Positions 49,348-58,685 of a DNA stretch of 59,124 nucleotides are shown in pieces. This DNA is from Halomonas sp. KAO (GTDB taxonomy: Bacteria > Pseudomonadota > Gammaproteobacteria > Pseudomonadales > Halomonadaceae). Location of the stretch: contig NZ_JADNRL010000025.1 of assembly GCF_015595025.1 (NCBI RefSeq), positions 1 to 59,124 on the forward strand. The letters run 5' to 3'. The position numbers and the translations under genes were made by a program. The notes under the pieces were generated by a model, which saw only the letters and a program-made list of their open reading frames with translations, was not told the DNA's origin and ran no database searches. Position 1 is the stretch's first letter; each line of letters starts with the position of its first letter.

Positions 49348-50247
49348 ATGACCGCCCAGATTCTTGCCACCCTGCTGCCGGTATTTCTGATCGCCGGGTG
49401 TGGCACCCTCTATGGCCGCCTGCGCAACCCCGATATCGCTACCCTCAATACGCTCAACATGGAGCTGTTCGTGCCCATGCTGGTGTTCGCCGTGCTGGCC
49501 GATGGCCAGGCGCCACTGGAGGAGTACCTGGGGCTGGCGCTGGGCGGAACCGTGGTGGTGCTGGGCTCCGGGCTGCTGCTGTGGCCGCTGGCCAGGCACC
49601 TGGGCCTGGAGGTGAAGACCTTCCTGCCGCCGATGATGTTCAACAACTCCGGCAACATGGGAATTCCCCTGCTGCTGCTGGCCTTCGGAGAAGCGGCGCT
49701 GCCCGCGGCGGTGGTGCTGTTTATCGTCGAGATGCTGCTGCACTTCACGGTGGGGCTCTGGATGTTGCGCCCCGGCTCATCACTGCTGCGGCTCCTGCGC
49801 CTGCCCATCGTGCTGGCCACCCTTGCCGGCCTTGCGGTCAACCTGTTCGGCGTGGCGCTGCCGGGCTGGCTGCTGGAGGCGCTGCACATGCTCGGCGGGG
49901 TGTGCATTCCGCTGCTGCTCTTCGCACTCGGCGTGCGCATGCTCGATATCGATTTCTCGGACTGGAAGACCGGCCTGCTGGGTGCCGTGCTATGCCCCCT
50001 TTCGGGGCTGGTGCTCGCCGCGCCGCTGATCTGGCTGCTGGGGCTCTCCGGTCTGCAGGCCGCGGCACTCTGGGTGTTTGGCGCCCTGCCGCCGGCGGTG
50101 CTCAACTATCTGGTGGCCGAGCAGTATCGCCAGGAGCCCCACAAGGTCGCCTCGCTGGTGCTGATCGGTAACCTCGGTTCGCTGGTGGTGATGCCGGTGG
50201 TGCTGGCGCTGGTCTTTGCCCACGTGCATGCTGGTGTCGGCGGCTGA
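49348..50247 (+). CDS. AEC family transporter (auxin efflux carrier type)
   Basis: A 299-residue inner-membrane protein of the auxin efflux carrier (bile/arsenite/riboflavin-related) family with about ten membrane segments. MMFNNSGNMGIPL in the middle and GVCIPLLLFALGVRM mark the two inverted repeats. Bacterial members move small organic acids such as malate, but the substrate here is unknown. ATG at 49348 follows an in-frame GTG at 49345. Confidence 0.85.
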   Translation: MTAQILATLLPVFLIAGCGTLYGRLRNPDIATLNTLNMELFVPMLVFAVLADGQAPLEEYLGLALGGTVVVLGSGLLLWPLARHLGLEVKTFLPPMMFNNSGNMGIPLLLLAFGEAALPAAVVLFIVEMLLHFTVGLWMLRPGSSLLRLLRLPIVLATLAGLAVNLFGVALPGWLLEALHMLGGVCIPLLLFALGVRMLDIDFSDWKTGLLGAVLCPLSGLVLAAPLIWLLGLSGLQAAALWVFGALPPAVLNYLVAEQYRQEPHKVASLVLIGNLGSLVVMPVVLALVFAHVHAGVGG

Positions 50248-50344
50248 GATGCTGCGAAGCTGTGCGCCGGCCCTATCAGCGGTTATGCTGTGTGTCAGGC
50301 CGCCGTGCCAAACGAAGCAACGACCACTGCCCAGGAGGACGTAT

Positions 50345-50794
50345 ATGCAAATCAGGACCTTGCTCGCCGGATCGGCCCTGCTCGCGCTGCTGGCCGGGTG
50401 TGCCGCCGGTCCCGGCGGTGGCCCGGGTGGCGCCGCCGTGGAGCCCGACGAAGAGCGTTATCAGGGAACTCTGCCGTGTCGCAACTGTGATGGTATCGAC
50501 CTCGATGTGCTGATGCGCGGCGATGAGCAGGCCGCTGCCGCGGAGCGCACCTTCGAGCTCAATGCCTCTTACCGTGGCCACCCCCAGAGCCCCCCGGACG
50601 AGACCTACGCCGGCAACTGGGAGGTGCTCGCCGGCACCGCCAGTGAGCCCGATGCCACCGTCTACGAGCTGACTCCTGACGGCGAGGGGCAGATCTACTA
50701 CTTCCTGCGCCTCGATCCCCAGACCCTGGAGCTGATCGACCCCGAGCGTCGCCGCTTCCAGAACAGCGAGATGCTGCAGCTCAAGCGACAGTAA
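50345..50794 (+). CDS. NlpE-like lipoprotein (copper-resistance type N-terminal domain)
   Basis: A 149-residue outer-membrane lipoprotein. The lipobox is LLAGC (C19), followed by a Gly/Pro-rich linker. It then has the NlpE N-terminal domain with the CxxC motif LPCRNCDGI (C45, C48). E. coli NlpE activates the Cpx stress response upon copper or secretion stress. This protein lacks the long C-terminal OB domain. AGGAG stands 10 bases before ATG at 50345. Confidence 0.78.
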   Translation: MQIRTLLAGSALLALLAGCAAGPGGGPGGAAVEPDEERYQGTLPCRNCDGIDLDVLMRGDEQAAAAERTFELNASYRGHPQSPPDETYAGNWEVLAGTASEPDATVYELTPDGEGQIYYFLRLDPQTLELIDPERRRFQNSEMLQLKRQ

Positions 50795-50824
50795 TCGCCG
50801 GCGAGTGATGCTGGGTGATCCGGT

Positions 50825-50848
50825 GGGGGCGGCCTTTTGGCCGCCCCC
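50825..50848 (+). terminator. Hairpin after the NlpE-like gene
   Basis: GGGGGCGGCC (50825-50834), loop TTTT, GGCCGCCCCC (50839-50848): a 10-bp perfect GC stem 30 bases after the stop codon. T-richness after it is weak. It is probably a terminator before the radA run. Confidence 0.6.
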
Positions 50849-50917
50849 TGCCGTTGAGGCCGATGCCGCGCCTCGCCCAAGCGGCTTTCTACGATCCAAC
50901 CACCGATGAGACATGCC

Positions 50918-52303
50918 ATGGCCAAGGCAAAGAGCGCCTTCGTCTGTACCGAATGCGGCGCCGAGTACCGCAAGTGGCAGGGGCAGTGTGGAAGCTGTCG
51001 CGAATGGAACACCCTCAGCGAGGTGCGTCTCGCTCCGGCACGGCCCGGCGGCGCGAGCGCCGCGGCAGCGACGGGCGGCGGTCGTGGCGGCTATGCCGGC
51101 GCCCTGACTCGCGAAGTGGTCGACCTGGGCAATGTCGATCTCAGCGAGGTGCCGCGCCTCTCTTCCACCTTCGCCGAGTTCGACCGGGTACTGGGCGGGG
51201 GCCTGGTGCCCGGCTCGGCGGTGCTGCTGGGCGGCCACCCCGGGGCGGGCAAGTCGACCCTGCTGCTGCAGACCGCCTGCAAGCTGGCCCAGGAGCGCTC
51301 CTCGATTTATGTCACCGGCGAGGAGTCGCTCTCCCAGGTGGCCATGCGCGCCCACCGACTGCAGCTGCCTACCCGGGGGCTGAAGATGCTGGCCGAGACC
51401 AGTGTCGAGACCGTGCTGGCGGTGGCCGAGCGCGAGCGTCCCGAGATCCTGATCATCGACTCCATCCAGACCATGCACCTGGAGGATATCGCCTCGGCCC
51501 CGGGCGGCGTGGCCCAGGTGCGCGAATCCGCGGCGGCGCTGACGCGCTTCGCCAAGCAGAGCAACACCGTGCTGCTGCTGGTGGGGCATGTGACCAAGGA
51601 TGGCAGCCTGGCCGGCCCCAAGGTGCTGGAGCACATGATCGACGCCTCGCTGTTGCTGGAGGGGGGCGCCGACTCGCGTTTTCGTACCCTGCGCGGTCAG
51701 AAGAACCGCTTCGGCGCGGTCAACGAACTGGGGGTCTTCGCCATGCTCGAGCACGGCCTCAAGGAGGTGAAGAACCCCAGTGCCATCTTCCTCTCGCGCA
51801 CCGAGGAGCAGGCGCCGGGCAGCCTGGTGATGGTGGTATGGGAGGGCACCCGGCCGATCCTGGTGGAGGTACAGGCACTGCTCGATGATTCGCCACTGGG
51901 CAATCCGCGGCGGGTCGCCGTGGGTCTCGACGCCAACCGCCTGGCAATGCTGCTTGCCGTGCTGCACCGCCACGGTGGCCTGTTCACCGGTGACCAGGAT
52001 GTCTTCCTCAACGTGGTGGGCGGGGTCAAGGTGCTGGAGACCAGCGCCGACCTGGCGGTGCTGCTGGCGGTGGTCTCCAGCCTGCAGAGCCGCCCGCTGC
52101 CGCGTGAGCTGGTGGTGTTCGGCGAGGTGGGGCTTTCCGGCGAGATCCGCCCGGTGCCGAGCGGCCAGGAGCGTATCGTCGAGGCCGCCAAGCATGGCTT
52201 CACCCGTGCCATCGTGCCGCGTGCCAATGCCCCCAGGCATGCCCCGGAGGGCATGGAGGTCGTCGCGGTGGACAAGCTTGCCGATGCCCTCGAGGCCCTG
52301 TGA
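50918..52303 (+). CDS. radA: DNA repair protein RadA
   Basis: RecA-like ATPase/helicase that extends recombination intermediates. An N-terminal zinc finger (CTECGAEYRKWQGQCGSC), Walker A GGHPGAGKST, the RadA signature KNRFG and a C-terminal Lon-like domain are present. It has 461 residues from the ATG at 50918; the ATG 4 codons upstream is also possible. It begins a same-strand run with selD and mnmH. Confidence 0.96.
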   Translation: MAKAKSAFVCTECGAEYRKWQGQCGSCREWNTLSEVRLAPARPGGASAAAATGGGRGGYAGALTREVVDLGNVDLSEVPRLSSTFAEFDRVLGGGLVPGSAVLLGGHPGAGKSTLLLQTACKLAQERSSIYVTGEESLSQVAMRAHRLQLPTRGLKMLAETSVETVLAVAERERPEILIIDSIQTMHLEDIASAPGGVAQVRESAAALTRFAKQSNTVLLLVGHVTKDGSLAGPKVLEHMIDASLLLEGGADSRFRTLRGQKNRFGAVNELGVFAMLEHGLKEVKNPSAIFLSRTEEQAPGSLVMVVWEGTRPILVEVQALLDDSPLGNPRRVAVGLDANRLAMLLAVLHRHGGLFTGDQDVFLNVVGGVKVLETSADLAVLLAVVSSLQSRPLPRELVVFGEVGLSGEIRPVPSGQERIVEAAKHGFTRAIVPRANAPRHAPEGMEVVAVDKLADALEAL

Positions 52304-52316
52304 GCCGGGTCTCTGG

Positions 52317-52325
52317 TGTTAGAAT
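52317..52325 (+). promoter_or_regulatory. Extended -10 promoter element of selD
   Basis: TGTTAGAAT (52317-52325) begins 14 bases after the radA stop and stands 28 bases before the selD start. It is a TGn-TAGAAT extended -10 box. Confidence 0.5.
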
Positions 52326-52353
52326 GCCCGTCACCGATAGCGAGGAGAAACCG

Positions 52354-53391
52354 ATGAGCGCCATCCGCCTGACACAGTACAGCCACGGCGCCGGCTGCGG
52401 CTGCAAGATCGCCCCCGACGTACTCGACGACATCCTGGCCAAGGCCGGCCCCGGCGCAAGCCACTCGCGCCTGATCGTCGGCAACCAGGGCCGCGAGGAC
52501 GCCGCCGTCTACGATCTGGGCGATGGCCGCGGCATGATCGCGACCACCGACTTCTTCATGCCCATCGTCGACGACCCCTTCGACTTCGGACGCATCGCCG
52601 CCACCAATGCCATCAGCGATATCTACGCCATGGGCGGCACCCCGGTCATGGCGCTCGGCATCCTCGGCTGGCCGCTGGACAAGCTGCCCGCCGAGGTGGC
52701 CGGCGACGTGATGGCCGGTGCCCAGGCGGTGTGCCGCGAGCTGGGGCTGGCCCTGGCCGGAGGCCACTCCATCGACGCCCCGGAGCCGATCTTCGGCCTG
52801 GCGGTGAACGGGCTCGTCGAGCTCGATCATCTCAAGCTCAACAAGGGCGCCAGGCCCGGTGATCTGCTGTTCCTGACCAAGCCGCTGGGGGTCGGCCTGC
52901 TGACCACGGCGGAGAAGAAGGGGCTGATCGAACCCGGCCACCAGGGCCTGGCCCGGGAGACCATGCTGCGCTCCAATCGCATCGGCGTGGACCTGGCCCG
53001 GGTGGCGGGAGTGCATGCCATGACCGATGTCACCGGCTTCGGGCTCGGTGGGCATCTGGCCGAGGTGTGTGCCGCCAGCGAGGTGGCGGCGCGTATCGAC
53101 TTCCGTCGCCTGCCGCGGCTGGCCGAGGCCGAGGCCTACCGGCGCAAGGGGGCGGTGCCCGGGGGGACCCTGCGCAACCGCCAGGCGCTGGGCGAGAGCC
53201 TGCCCGAGATGGATGAGGCCCACTGGCAGTGGCTGTGCGACCCCCAGACCTCCGGCGGCCTGCTGCTGGCCGTGGACCCGGCCTGGGAGGATGATGTCGA
53301 GCGCATCGGCCGTGAGCATGGCCTGACTCTCGCGCCCTTCGGCGAGATCGTCGAGGCCAGCGGCCCGGCGCGCATCGAGGTGCGTGGATGA
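52354..53391 (+). CDS. selD: Selenide, water dikinase (SelD)
   Basis: Makes selenophosphate from selenide and ATP. The active-site segment GAGCGCK holds C15, C17 and K18. The Gly-rich ATP segments ATTDFFMPIVDDPFDFG and DVTGFGLGGHL are conserved. It has 345 residues; ATG at 52354 has GAGGAG upstream. The stop overlaps mnmH by four bases, so its product most likely feeds selenouridine synthesis. Confidence 0.95.
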   Translation: MSAIRLTQYSHGAGCGCKIAPDVLDDILAKAGPGASHSRLIVGNQGREDAAVYDLGDGRGMIATTDFFMPIVDDPFDFGRIAATNAISDIYAMGGTPVMALGILGWPLDKLPAEVAGDVMAGAQAVCRELGLALAGGHSIDAPEPIFGLAVNGLVELDHLKLNKGARPGDLLFLTKPLGVGLLTTAEKKGLIEPGHQGLARETMLRSNRIGVDLARVAGVHAMTDVTGFGLGGHLAEVCAASEVAARIDFRRLPRLAEAEAYRRKGAVPGGTLRNRQALGESLPEMDEAHWQWLCDPQTSGGLLLAVDPAWEDDVERIGREHGLTLAPFGEIVEASGPARIEVRG

Positions 53392-54476
53392 GAGAGCTGC
53401 CGCTGGTCGACCCCGACCCGGGGCTGCTGAGCGAGGGGCGGCGGCTTATCGATGTGCGTGCCCCCGTGGAGTTCATTCAGGGGGCCCTGCCCGGGGCGGT
53501 CAACCTGCCGTTGATGGATAACGAGGAGCGGCGCCTCGTCGGTATCGAATACAAGCAGCGTGGCCAGGCGGCGGCCATCGCCCTGGGTGAGCGACTGGTC
53601 TGCGGCGAGGTCAGGGCGGCCCGGGTCGCGGCCTGGAAGGCGGAGCTCGAGCGGCACCCCGATGCCATCGTCTACTGCTTTCGTGGCGGCCTGCGCTCGC
53701 AGATCGCCCAGCAGTGGATCCGTGAGGCGGGTATCACCCGGCCACGTATCCGCGGCGGCTGGAAGGCGATGCGCCAGGCGCTCTGTGCCCGCATCGATGC
53801 CGCCGCCGAGCAGCCGCTGTTGGTGGTGGGCGGGCTCACCGGCTGCGCCAAGACCGATCTGGTGCTGGCGCTGGACAACGGCCTGGACCTGGAGGGGTGC
53901 GCGCGTCACAAGGGCTCGGCCTTTGGCCGCCACCCTCTGCAGGCTCCCAGCCAGATCGACTTCGAGCACGCCATGGGTCTGCGCCTGCTGGCGCTGCCGG
54001 GCCCGCTGGTGGTGGAGGATGAGTCTCGCCATATCGGTGGCTCCAACCTGCCCCAGGCCTTCTGGGAGGGGATGCAGCGTGCCCCGCGGATACGCGTGGA
54101 GATGCCCCTGGACTGGCGTCTGGCGCAGATCCACCGTGACTATATCGAGGCGCTGTGGTCGGTCTATCACCGACAGTTCGGCGAGTGGCTGGGCTGGGCC
54201 CTGATGCGCAAGCAGCTGGTGGAGTCCCTGGCCAAGCTGCGCAAGCGCCTCGGCAGCGCGCGCCTGGCTCGGCTGCAACGGCTCCAGGAGCTGGCCTTTC
54301 GCGAGCATGAGCGGGGCAACTCCCAGGCCCACGAGGCGTGGCTGGCGCCACTGCTGACCGAATACTATGACCCCATGTATCGTCACCAGCTGGAGAAGCG
54401 CGACCCGGGCGACTTTCTGCATGTGGGCGACTGGGAGAGCTGCCTTGCGTTCGCGCGGGAGTGGTCGGCGCAGTAG
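53388..54476 (+). CDS. mnmH: tRNA 2-selenouridine synthase (MnmH/SelU)
   Basis: Converts 2-thiouridine to 2-selenouridine at the wobble position, via a geranylated intermediate. An N-terminal rhodanese domain carries C97 (VYCFRGGLRSQ), the catalytic Cys. A P-loop domain follows, with GGLTGCAKT (148-156): the usual Gly before Lys is Ala154. LEGCARHKGSAFG is the conserved following segment. It has 362 residues and overlaps selD by four bases. Confidence 0.93.
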   Translation: MRELPLVDPDPGLLSEGRRLIDVRAPVEFIQGALPGAVNLPLMDNEERRLVGIEYKQRGQAAAIALGERLVCGEVRAARVAAWKAELERHPDAIVYCFRGGLRSQIAQQWIREAGITRPRIRGGWKAMRQALCARIDAAAEQPLLVVGGLTGCAKTDLVLALDNGLDLEGCARHKGSAFGRHPLQAPSQIDFEHAMGLRLLALPGPLVVEDESRHIGGSNLPQAFWEGMQRAPRIRVEMPLDWRLAQIHRDYIEALWSVYHRQFGEWLGWALMRKQLVESLAKLRKRLGSARLARLQRLQELAFREHERGNSQAHEAWLAPLLTEYYDPMYRHQLEKRDPGDFLHVGDWESCLAFAREWSAQ

Positions 54477-54572
54477 CGGAGAGGGCAAGGCAGGACGGGA
54501 AAGGCAGAGCGGGAACAGGGCATGGGGAGCCCTGTCCAGGCAGAGGGTGTTGGGGCGTCGGACGGAGGCAAC

Positions 54573-54866
54573 ATGCAGGCTAGCTGGAGAGAGCAGGTCC
54601 TGACCGTGATCGCCGAGATTCCCCACGGCCGGGTGACCACCTATGGGCGCATCGCCGCCATGGCCGAGGGTGCCACGCCACGGCTGGTGGCCCGCGCCCT
54701 GCGCGAACTGCCCGAGGGGCACGCGCTGCCCTGGTATCGCATCATCACCGCCTCGCGCCGGCTGGCCGACCATCCGGGTGCCGCGGAGCAGCGCGAGCGC
54801 CTGGCCGCCGAGGGGGTGCTGCTGGATGCCCGGGGTCGTGCTCCGGCGGAGCGAATGTGGCCGTGA
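54573..54866 (+). CDS. Alkyltransferase-like (ATL) DNA-binding protein
   Basis: A 97-residue homologue of the O6-alkylguanine-DNA alkyltransferase C-terminal domain. The PCHR motif is replaced by PWYR (53-56), so the reactive Cys is absent, which defines ATL proteins (E. coli YbaZ/Atl). Such proteins flip out alkylated guanines and hand the lesion to nucleotide excision repair. The Arg finger region TPRLVARAL is present. ATG at 54573 has GGAGG upstream. Confidence 0.88.
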   Translation: MQASWREQVLTVIAEIPHGRVTTYGRIAAMAEGATPRLVARALRELPEGHALPWYRIITASRRLADHPGAAEQRERLAAEGVLLDARGRAPAERMWP

Positions 54867-54887
54867 GTTATATCGCTCAAACGGGGC

Positions 54888-55014
54888 TTTCTCGGGGACA
54901 GGCCCCGAAGTGTCGGACCATCGGGGAGGCGCTGTGAACCCGTCCCTGGGCGCTACCGACGCCATCCCTGGCGTAGGACCTCCTCTGCGACCTGTCCCCG
55001 ACGCCCCTCGTGGT
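54888..55014 (+). repeat. Dispersed intergenic repeat, copy B
   Basis: The best-preserved copy. GGGGACAGG (54896-54904) and CCTGTCCCC (54991-54999) are inverted ends. Between them lie GGAGGCGCTGTGAA and the 20-base word CGCTACCGACGCCATCCCTG (54951-54970), identical to copy A. It lies between the ATL gene and yjaG. Confidence 0.8.
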
Positions 55015-55052
55015 TCAGCGAGATTTTGATAATGTAAGCCCAAGGAGAGTCC

Positions 55053-55634
55053 ATGAGCGGTTTCTTTCAGCGTCTGCAGGCCCTCGAGCCGCGCCGCCAG
55101 CAGGCCTTTATGGCGGCGCTGTGCGAGCGACTGCTGCCCAACTATGCGCTCTATGCCCAGACGGCCGGCCAGGGCAACCCGACGGGGCTGCGCGCCATTC
55201 TCGATCTGGTGTGGGAGCGACTGGCGATTGCCGGGGCCAGGATCGACTTCGAGCGACAGGCCGAGAAGCTGGCCGAGCTGGCCCCGCCGGAGGGTGATGA
55301 CAGCTTCGGGGCTCGGCGTGCCACCGAAACGGTGGCGGCTCTCTCGGCGCTGCTCGACACCCTGCAGGGCGAGGCGCCGGAAGCGGTGCTGGAGGTCAGT
55401 CGCGCCTCGCGGGGTGGCGTGCGGGCCTTTATCGAGCTGACCGAAGGTGAGGAGGATGGCGAGCGCCTGTCGGCGCTGGTGCGCGAGCATCCGCTGATGG
55501 AAGACGAGAATGACTTCCAGGATGCGGCACTGGAGGCGGTGGAGGAGGGCGTGCTGGATCGCGACGCCCTCAAGGCCCTGCGCCGCCTGGGGCACAACGA
55601 GGGCGTCAGTAATCTCGGCCTGTCGGCCGACTGA
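55053..55634 (+). CDS. YjaG family protein (DUF416)
   Basis: A 193-residue DUF416 protein, mainly helical. E. coli YjaG has a similar length. The N-terminal segment LCERLLPNYALYAQTAGQGNP is typical. It has no known function. AAGGAG stands 7 bases before ATG. It converges with hisF, 11 bases away. Confidence 0.78.
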   Translation: MSGFFQRLQALEPRRQQAFMAALCERLLPNYALYAQTAGQGNPTGLRAILDLVWERLAIAGARIDFERQAEKLAELAPPEGDDSFGARRATETVAALSALLDTLQGEAPEAVLEVSRASRGGVRAFIELTEGEEDGERLSALVREHPLMEDENDFQDAALEAVEEGVLDRDALKALRRLGHNEGVSNLGLSAD

Positions 55635-55645
55635 CGCCGGCTGGC

Positions 55646-56419
55646 TTATAGGCGCATTTCTATGCCGCGCTCGGCCATATAGCGCTTGGCCTCGGGAATG
55701 GTGTACTCGCCGAAGTGGAAGATGCTGGCGGCGAGCACCGCATCGGCTCCCCCTTCGCGTACGCCCTCCACCAGGTGGTCGAGGGTGCCGACCCCGCCGG
55801 AGGCGATCACCGGCACGCTGACGGCGTCGGCGATGGCGCGGGTCACCCCCAGGTCGAAGCCGGCCTTGGTGCCGTCGCGATCCATGCTGGTCAGCAGCAG
55901 CTCGCCGGCGCCGTACTCCACCATCTTCTTCGCCCACTCCACGGCATCCAGGCCGGTGGGGCGGCGCCCGCCGTGGGTGAAGATCTCCCAGCGCGGCGCC
56001 TCGCCCTCGGCGGAAACCCGCTTGGCATCGATGGCCACCACGATGCACTGACTGCCGAAGCGCTCGCTGGCCTCGCGAACGAACTCGGGGTTGGTGACCG
56101 CGGCGGTGTTGATGGAGACCTTGTCGGCACCGGCGTTGAGCATGGTGCGGATATCATCGCAGCTGCGAATGCCACCGCCCACGGTCAGCGGGATGAACAC
56201 CTCGCCGGCGATGCGCTCGACCATCTCCACGGTGGTGTCGCGGTCCTCGTGGCTGGCGGTGATGTCGAGGAAGGTGATCTCATCGGCGCCCTGCTGGTTG
56301 TAGCGCTGGGCGATCTCCACCGGATCGCCGGCGTCGCGGATGCCGATGAAGTTGACGCCCTTGACCACGCGGCCGGCGTCGACGTCGAGACAGGGGATGA
56401 TGCGTTTCGCGAGGCCCAT
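55646..56419 (-). CDS. hisF: Imidazole glycerol phosphate synthase cyclase subunit (HisF)
   Basis: With HisH, makes imidazole glycerol phosphate and AICAR. It is a (beta/alpha)8 barrel of 257 residues. [19 protein letters not shown] holds the first catalytic Asp and VVAIDAKR the second-half phosphate site. ATG at 56419 is used; it starts 2 bases after the hisA stop codon. Last gene of the hisB-hisH-hisA-hisF order. Confidence 0.96.
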   Translation of the reverse strand: MGLAKRIIPCLDVDAGRVVKGVNFIGIRDAGDPVEIAQRYNQQGADEITFLDITASHEDRDTTVEMVERIAGEVFIPLTVGGGIRSCDDIRTMLNAGADKVSINTAAVTNPEFVREASERFGSQCIVVAIDAKRVSAEGEAPRWEIFTHGGRRPTGLDAVEWAKKMVEYGAGELLLTSMDRDGTKAGFDLGVTRAIADAVSVPVIASGGVGTLDHLVEGVREGGADAVLAASIFHFGEYTIPEAKRYMAERGIEMRL

Positions 56420-56421
56420 GT

Positions 56422-57168
<747 letters not shown>

Positions 57169-57231
57169 GTCAGGCTCCTGTGGATTCGGGGCCGGGCGCC
57201 GCTGGGGGCGCTCGGTTGATCCTGGCGCGGC

Positions 57232-57873
57232 TTAGGGCGCCCAGTGAATAAAGTTCTCGAGCAGCCTGAGGCCGGCCCGCGAGCTCTTCTCGGGATGGAA
57301 CTGCACGGCGAAGGTGGCATCGCGGCCGATGGCCACATGGGCCTGGGTGCGGCCGTAGTCGGTGGTGCCGAACACCGTGGCATCGTCACTGGCCGCCACA
57401 TAGTAGCTGTGCACGAAGTAGAAGTGCTCGTCCTGATCGATGCCCTCCCACAGCGGATGCTCGCGCTGCTGGTGAACCAGGTTCCAGCCCATATGGGGGA
57501 CCTTGAGGCGCTGGTTCAGGCCATCGCGCATGTCGGCGGGAAAACGCTTTACCTCACCGCCGAGGAAGCCCAGGCAGTCGATGCCACCGTTCTCCTCGCT
57601 GTGGTCGAGCAGCATCTGCTGGCCCACGCAGATGCCCAGCAGCGGCTTCTCCTGGCTGGCCAGCAGCTCCTCCACCAGGCCACGCAGCTCGGTCTTCTCC
57701 AGCTCACCGATACAGTCGCGAATGGCACCCTGGCCGGGCAGCACCAGGCGGGTGGCGCCGAGGATGCGGCGCGGGTCGCGGGTGACCACCACGTTCTCGT
57801 GGGTGACGTGTTCCAGTGCCTTGGCGACGGAATGCAGGTTGCCCATTCCGTAATCGATGACGGCAATGGTCAT
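57232..57873 (-). CDS. hisH: Imidazole glycerol phosphate synthase glutaminase subunit (HisH)
   Basis: Class I glutamine amidotransferase that supplies ammonia to HisF. The Cys nucleophile is in LGICVGQQMLL and the His/Glu pair in VQFHPEKS. The oxyanion-related loop PGQGAIRDC is present. It has 213 residues from ATG at 57873; the frame is open 37 codons upstream. Confidence 0.95.
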   Translation of the reverse strand: MTIAVIDYGMGNLHSVAKALEHVTHENVVVTRDPRRILGATRLVLPGQGAIRDCIGELEKTELRGLVEELLASQEKPLLGICVGQQMLLDHSEENGGIDCLGFLGGEVKRFPADMRDGLNQRLKVPHMGWNLVHQQREHPLWEGIDQDEHFYFVHSYYVAASDDATVFGTTDYGRTQAHVAIGRDATFAVQFHPEKSSRAGLRLLENFIHWAP

Positions 57874-57904
57874 GGGGCGCTCCTCGTGGGGTGGTGCGTG
57901 GGGC

Positions 57905-58498
57905 TCACAGGCTGCCCTTGGTGGAAGGCATCTGGCCGGCCATGCGCGGATCGGGCTCCAGGGCCATGCGCAGGGCACGGCCAAAGGCCTTGAAGATGGT
58001 CTCCGCCTGATGGTGGGCGTTGAACCCCTTCAGGTTGTCGATATGCAGGGTGACCATGGCGTGGTTGACGAAGCCCTGGAAGAACTCCCAGAACAGCTGG
58101 GTGTCGAGGCTGCCCACGGCGGCGCGAGTGAACTCCACGTCCATGAACAGGCCGGCGCGCCCCGAGAAATCGATGACCACCCGGGAAAGCGACTCGTCGA
58201 GTGGCACGTAGGCGTGGCCGTAGCGGCGAATGCCGCGCTTGTCACCGATGGCCCTGGCGAAGGCCTGGCCGAGGGTGATGCCCAGGTCCTCGACGGTGTG
58301 GTGGTCATCGATATGCAGGTCACCATCGGCCTTGATGTCGAGGTCGACCAGGCCATGACGGGCTACCTGGTCGAGCATGTGATCGAGGAAGGGCACGCCG
58401 GTCTCGCAGGTCAGCTTGCCGCTTCCATCGAGGTTGATGGTGACGCTGATGCGGGTCTCCTGGGTGTCACGGCTGACCGTGGCGATACGCTCGGACAT
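57905..58498 (-). CDS. hisB: Imidazoleglycerol-phosphate dehydratase (HisB)
   Basis: Mn-dependent dehydratase making imidazole acetol phosphate. The two halves carry [19 protein letters not shown] and [13 protein letters not shown]. It has 197 residues, monofunctional as in Pseudomonas, without the phosphatase domain of E. coli HisB. Histidinol phosphatase must be encoded elsewhere. First gene of the his run. Confidence 0.96.
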   Translation of the reverse strand: MSERIATVSRDTQETRISVTINLDGSGKLTCETGVPFLDHMLDQVARHGLVDLDIKADGDLHIDDHHTVEDLGITLGQAFARAIGDKRGIRRYGHAYVPLDESLSRVVIDFSGRAGLFMDVEFTRAAVGSLDTQLFWEFFQGFVNHAMVTLHIDNLKGFNAHHQAETIFKAFGRALRMALEPDPRMAGQMPSTKGSL

Positions 58499-58602
58499 TG
58501 AGGCAACTCCAGCGCCTGGGCGCATGTCGAGGCGGGCTGCCGATGGTGGCGGCCCGCGGAAACAGGGTGGCAGCGGGGCTCGCCCGTCACCGGAAAACTG
58601 CC

Positions 58603-58636
58603 ATTATAGAGAATCGCCGACCCCATCCGCTACAAT
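58603..58636. promoter_or_regulatory. Divergent -10 candidates between hisB and the acetyltransferase gene
   Basis: TATAAT on the minus strand (complement of 58603-58608) faces hisB, and TACAAT (58631-58636) on the plus strand faces the downstream gene. No good -35 hexamers are seen at the usual distances. Confidence 0.35.
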
Positions 58637-58685
58637 GCCCCCTCCGCGGCGGCGAACCACGCTGCCCCGGCCCAGGAGACCAGCT

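Noticed and set aside
53136..56048. A 970-codon open frame on the minus strand across selD, mnmH, the ATL gene and yjaG
   Set aside because: It is antisense to four well-supported genes, has no recognisable domain or ribosome-binding site, and its last part is a frame-shifted hisF. High G+C content makes such long empty frames common.
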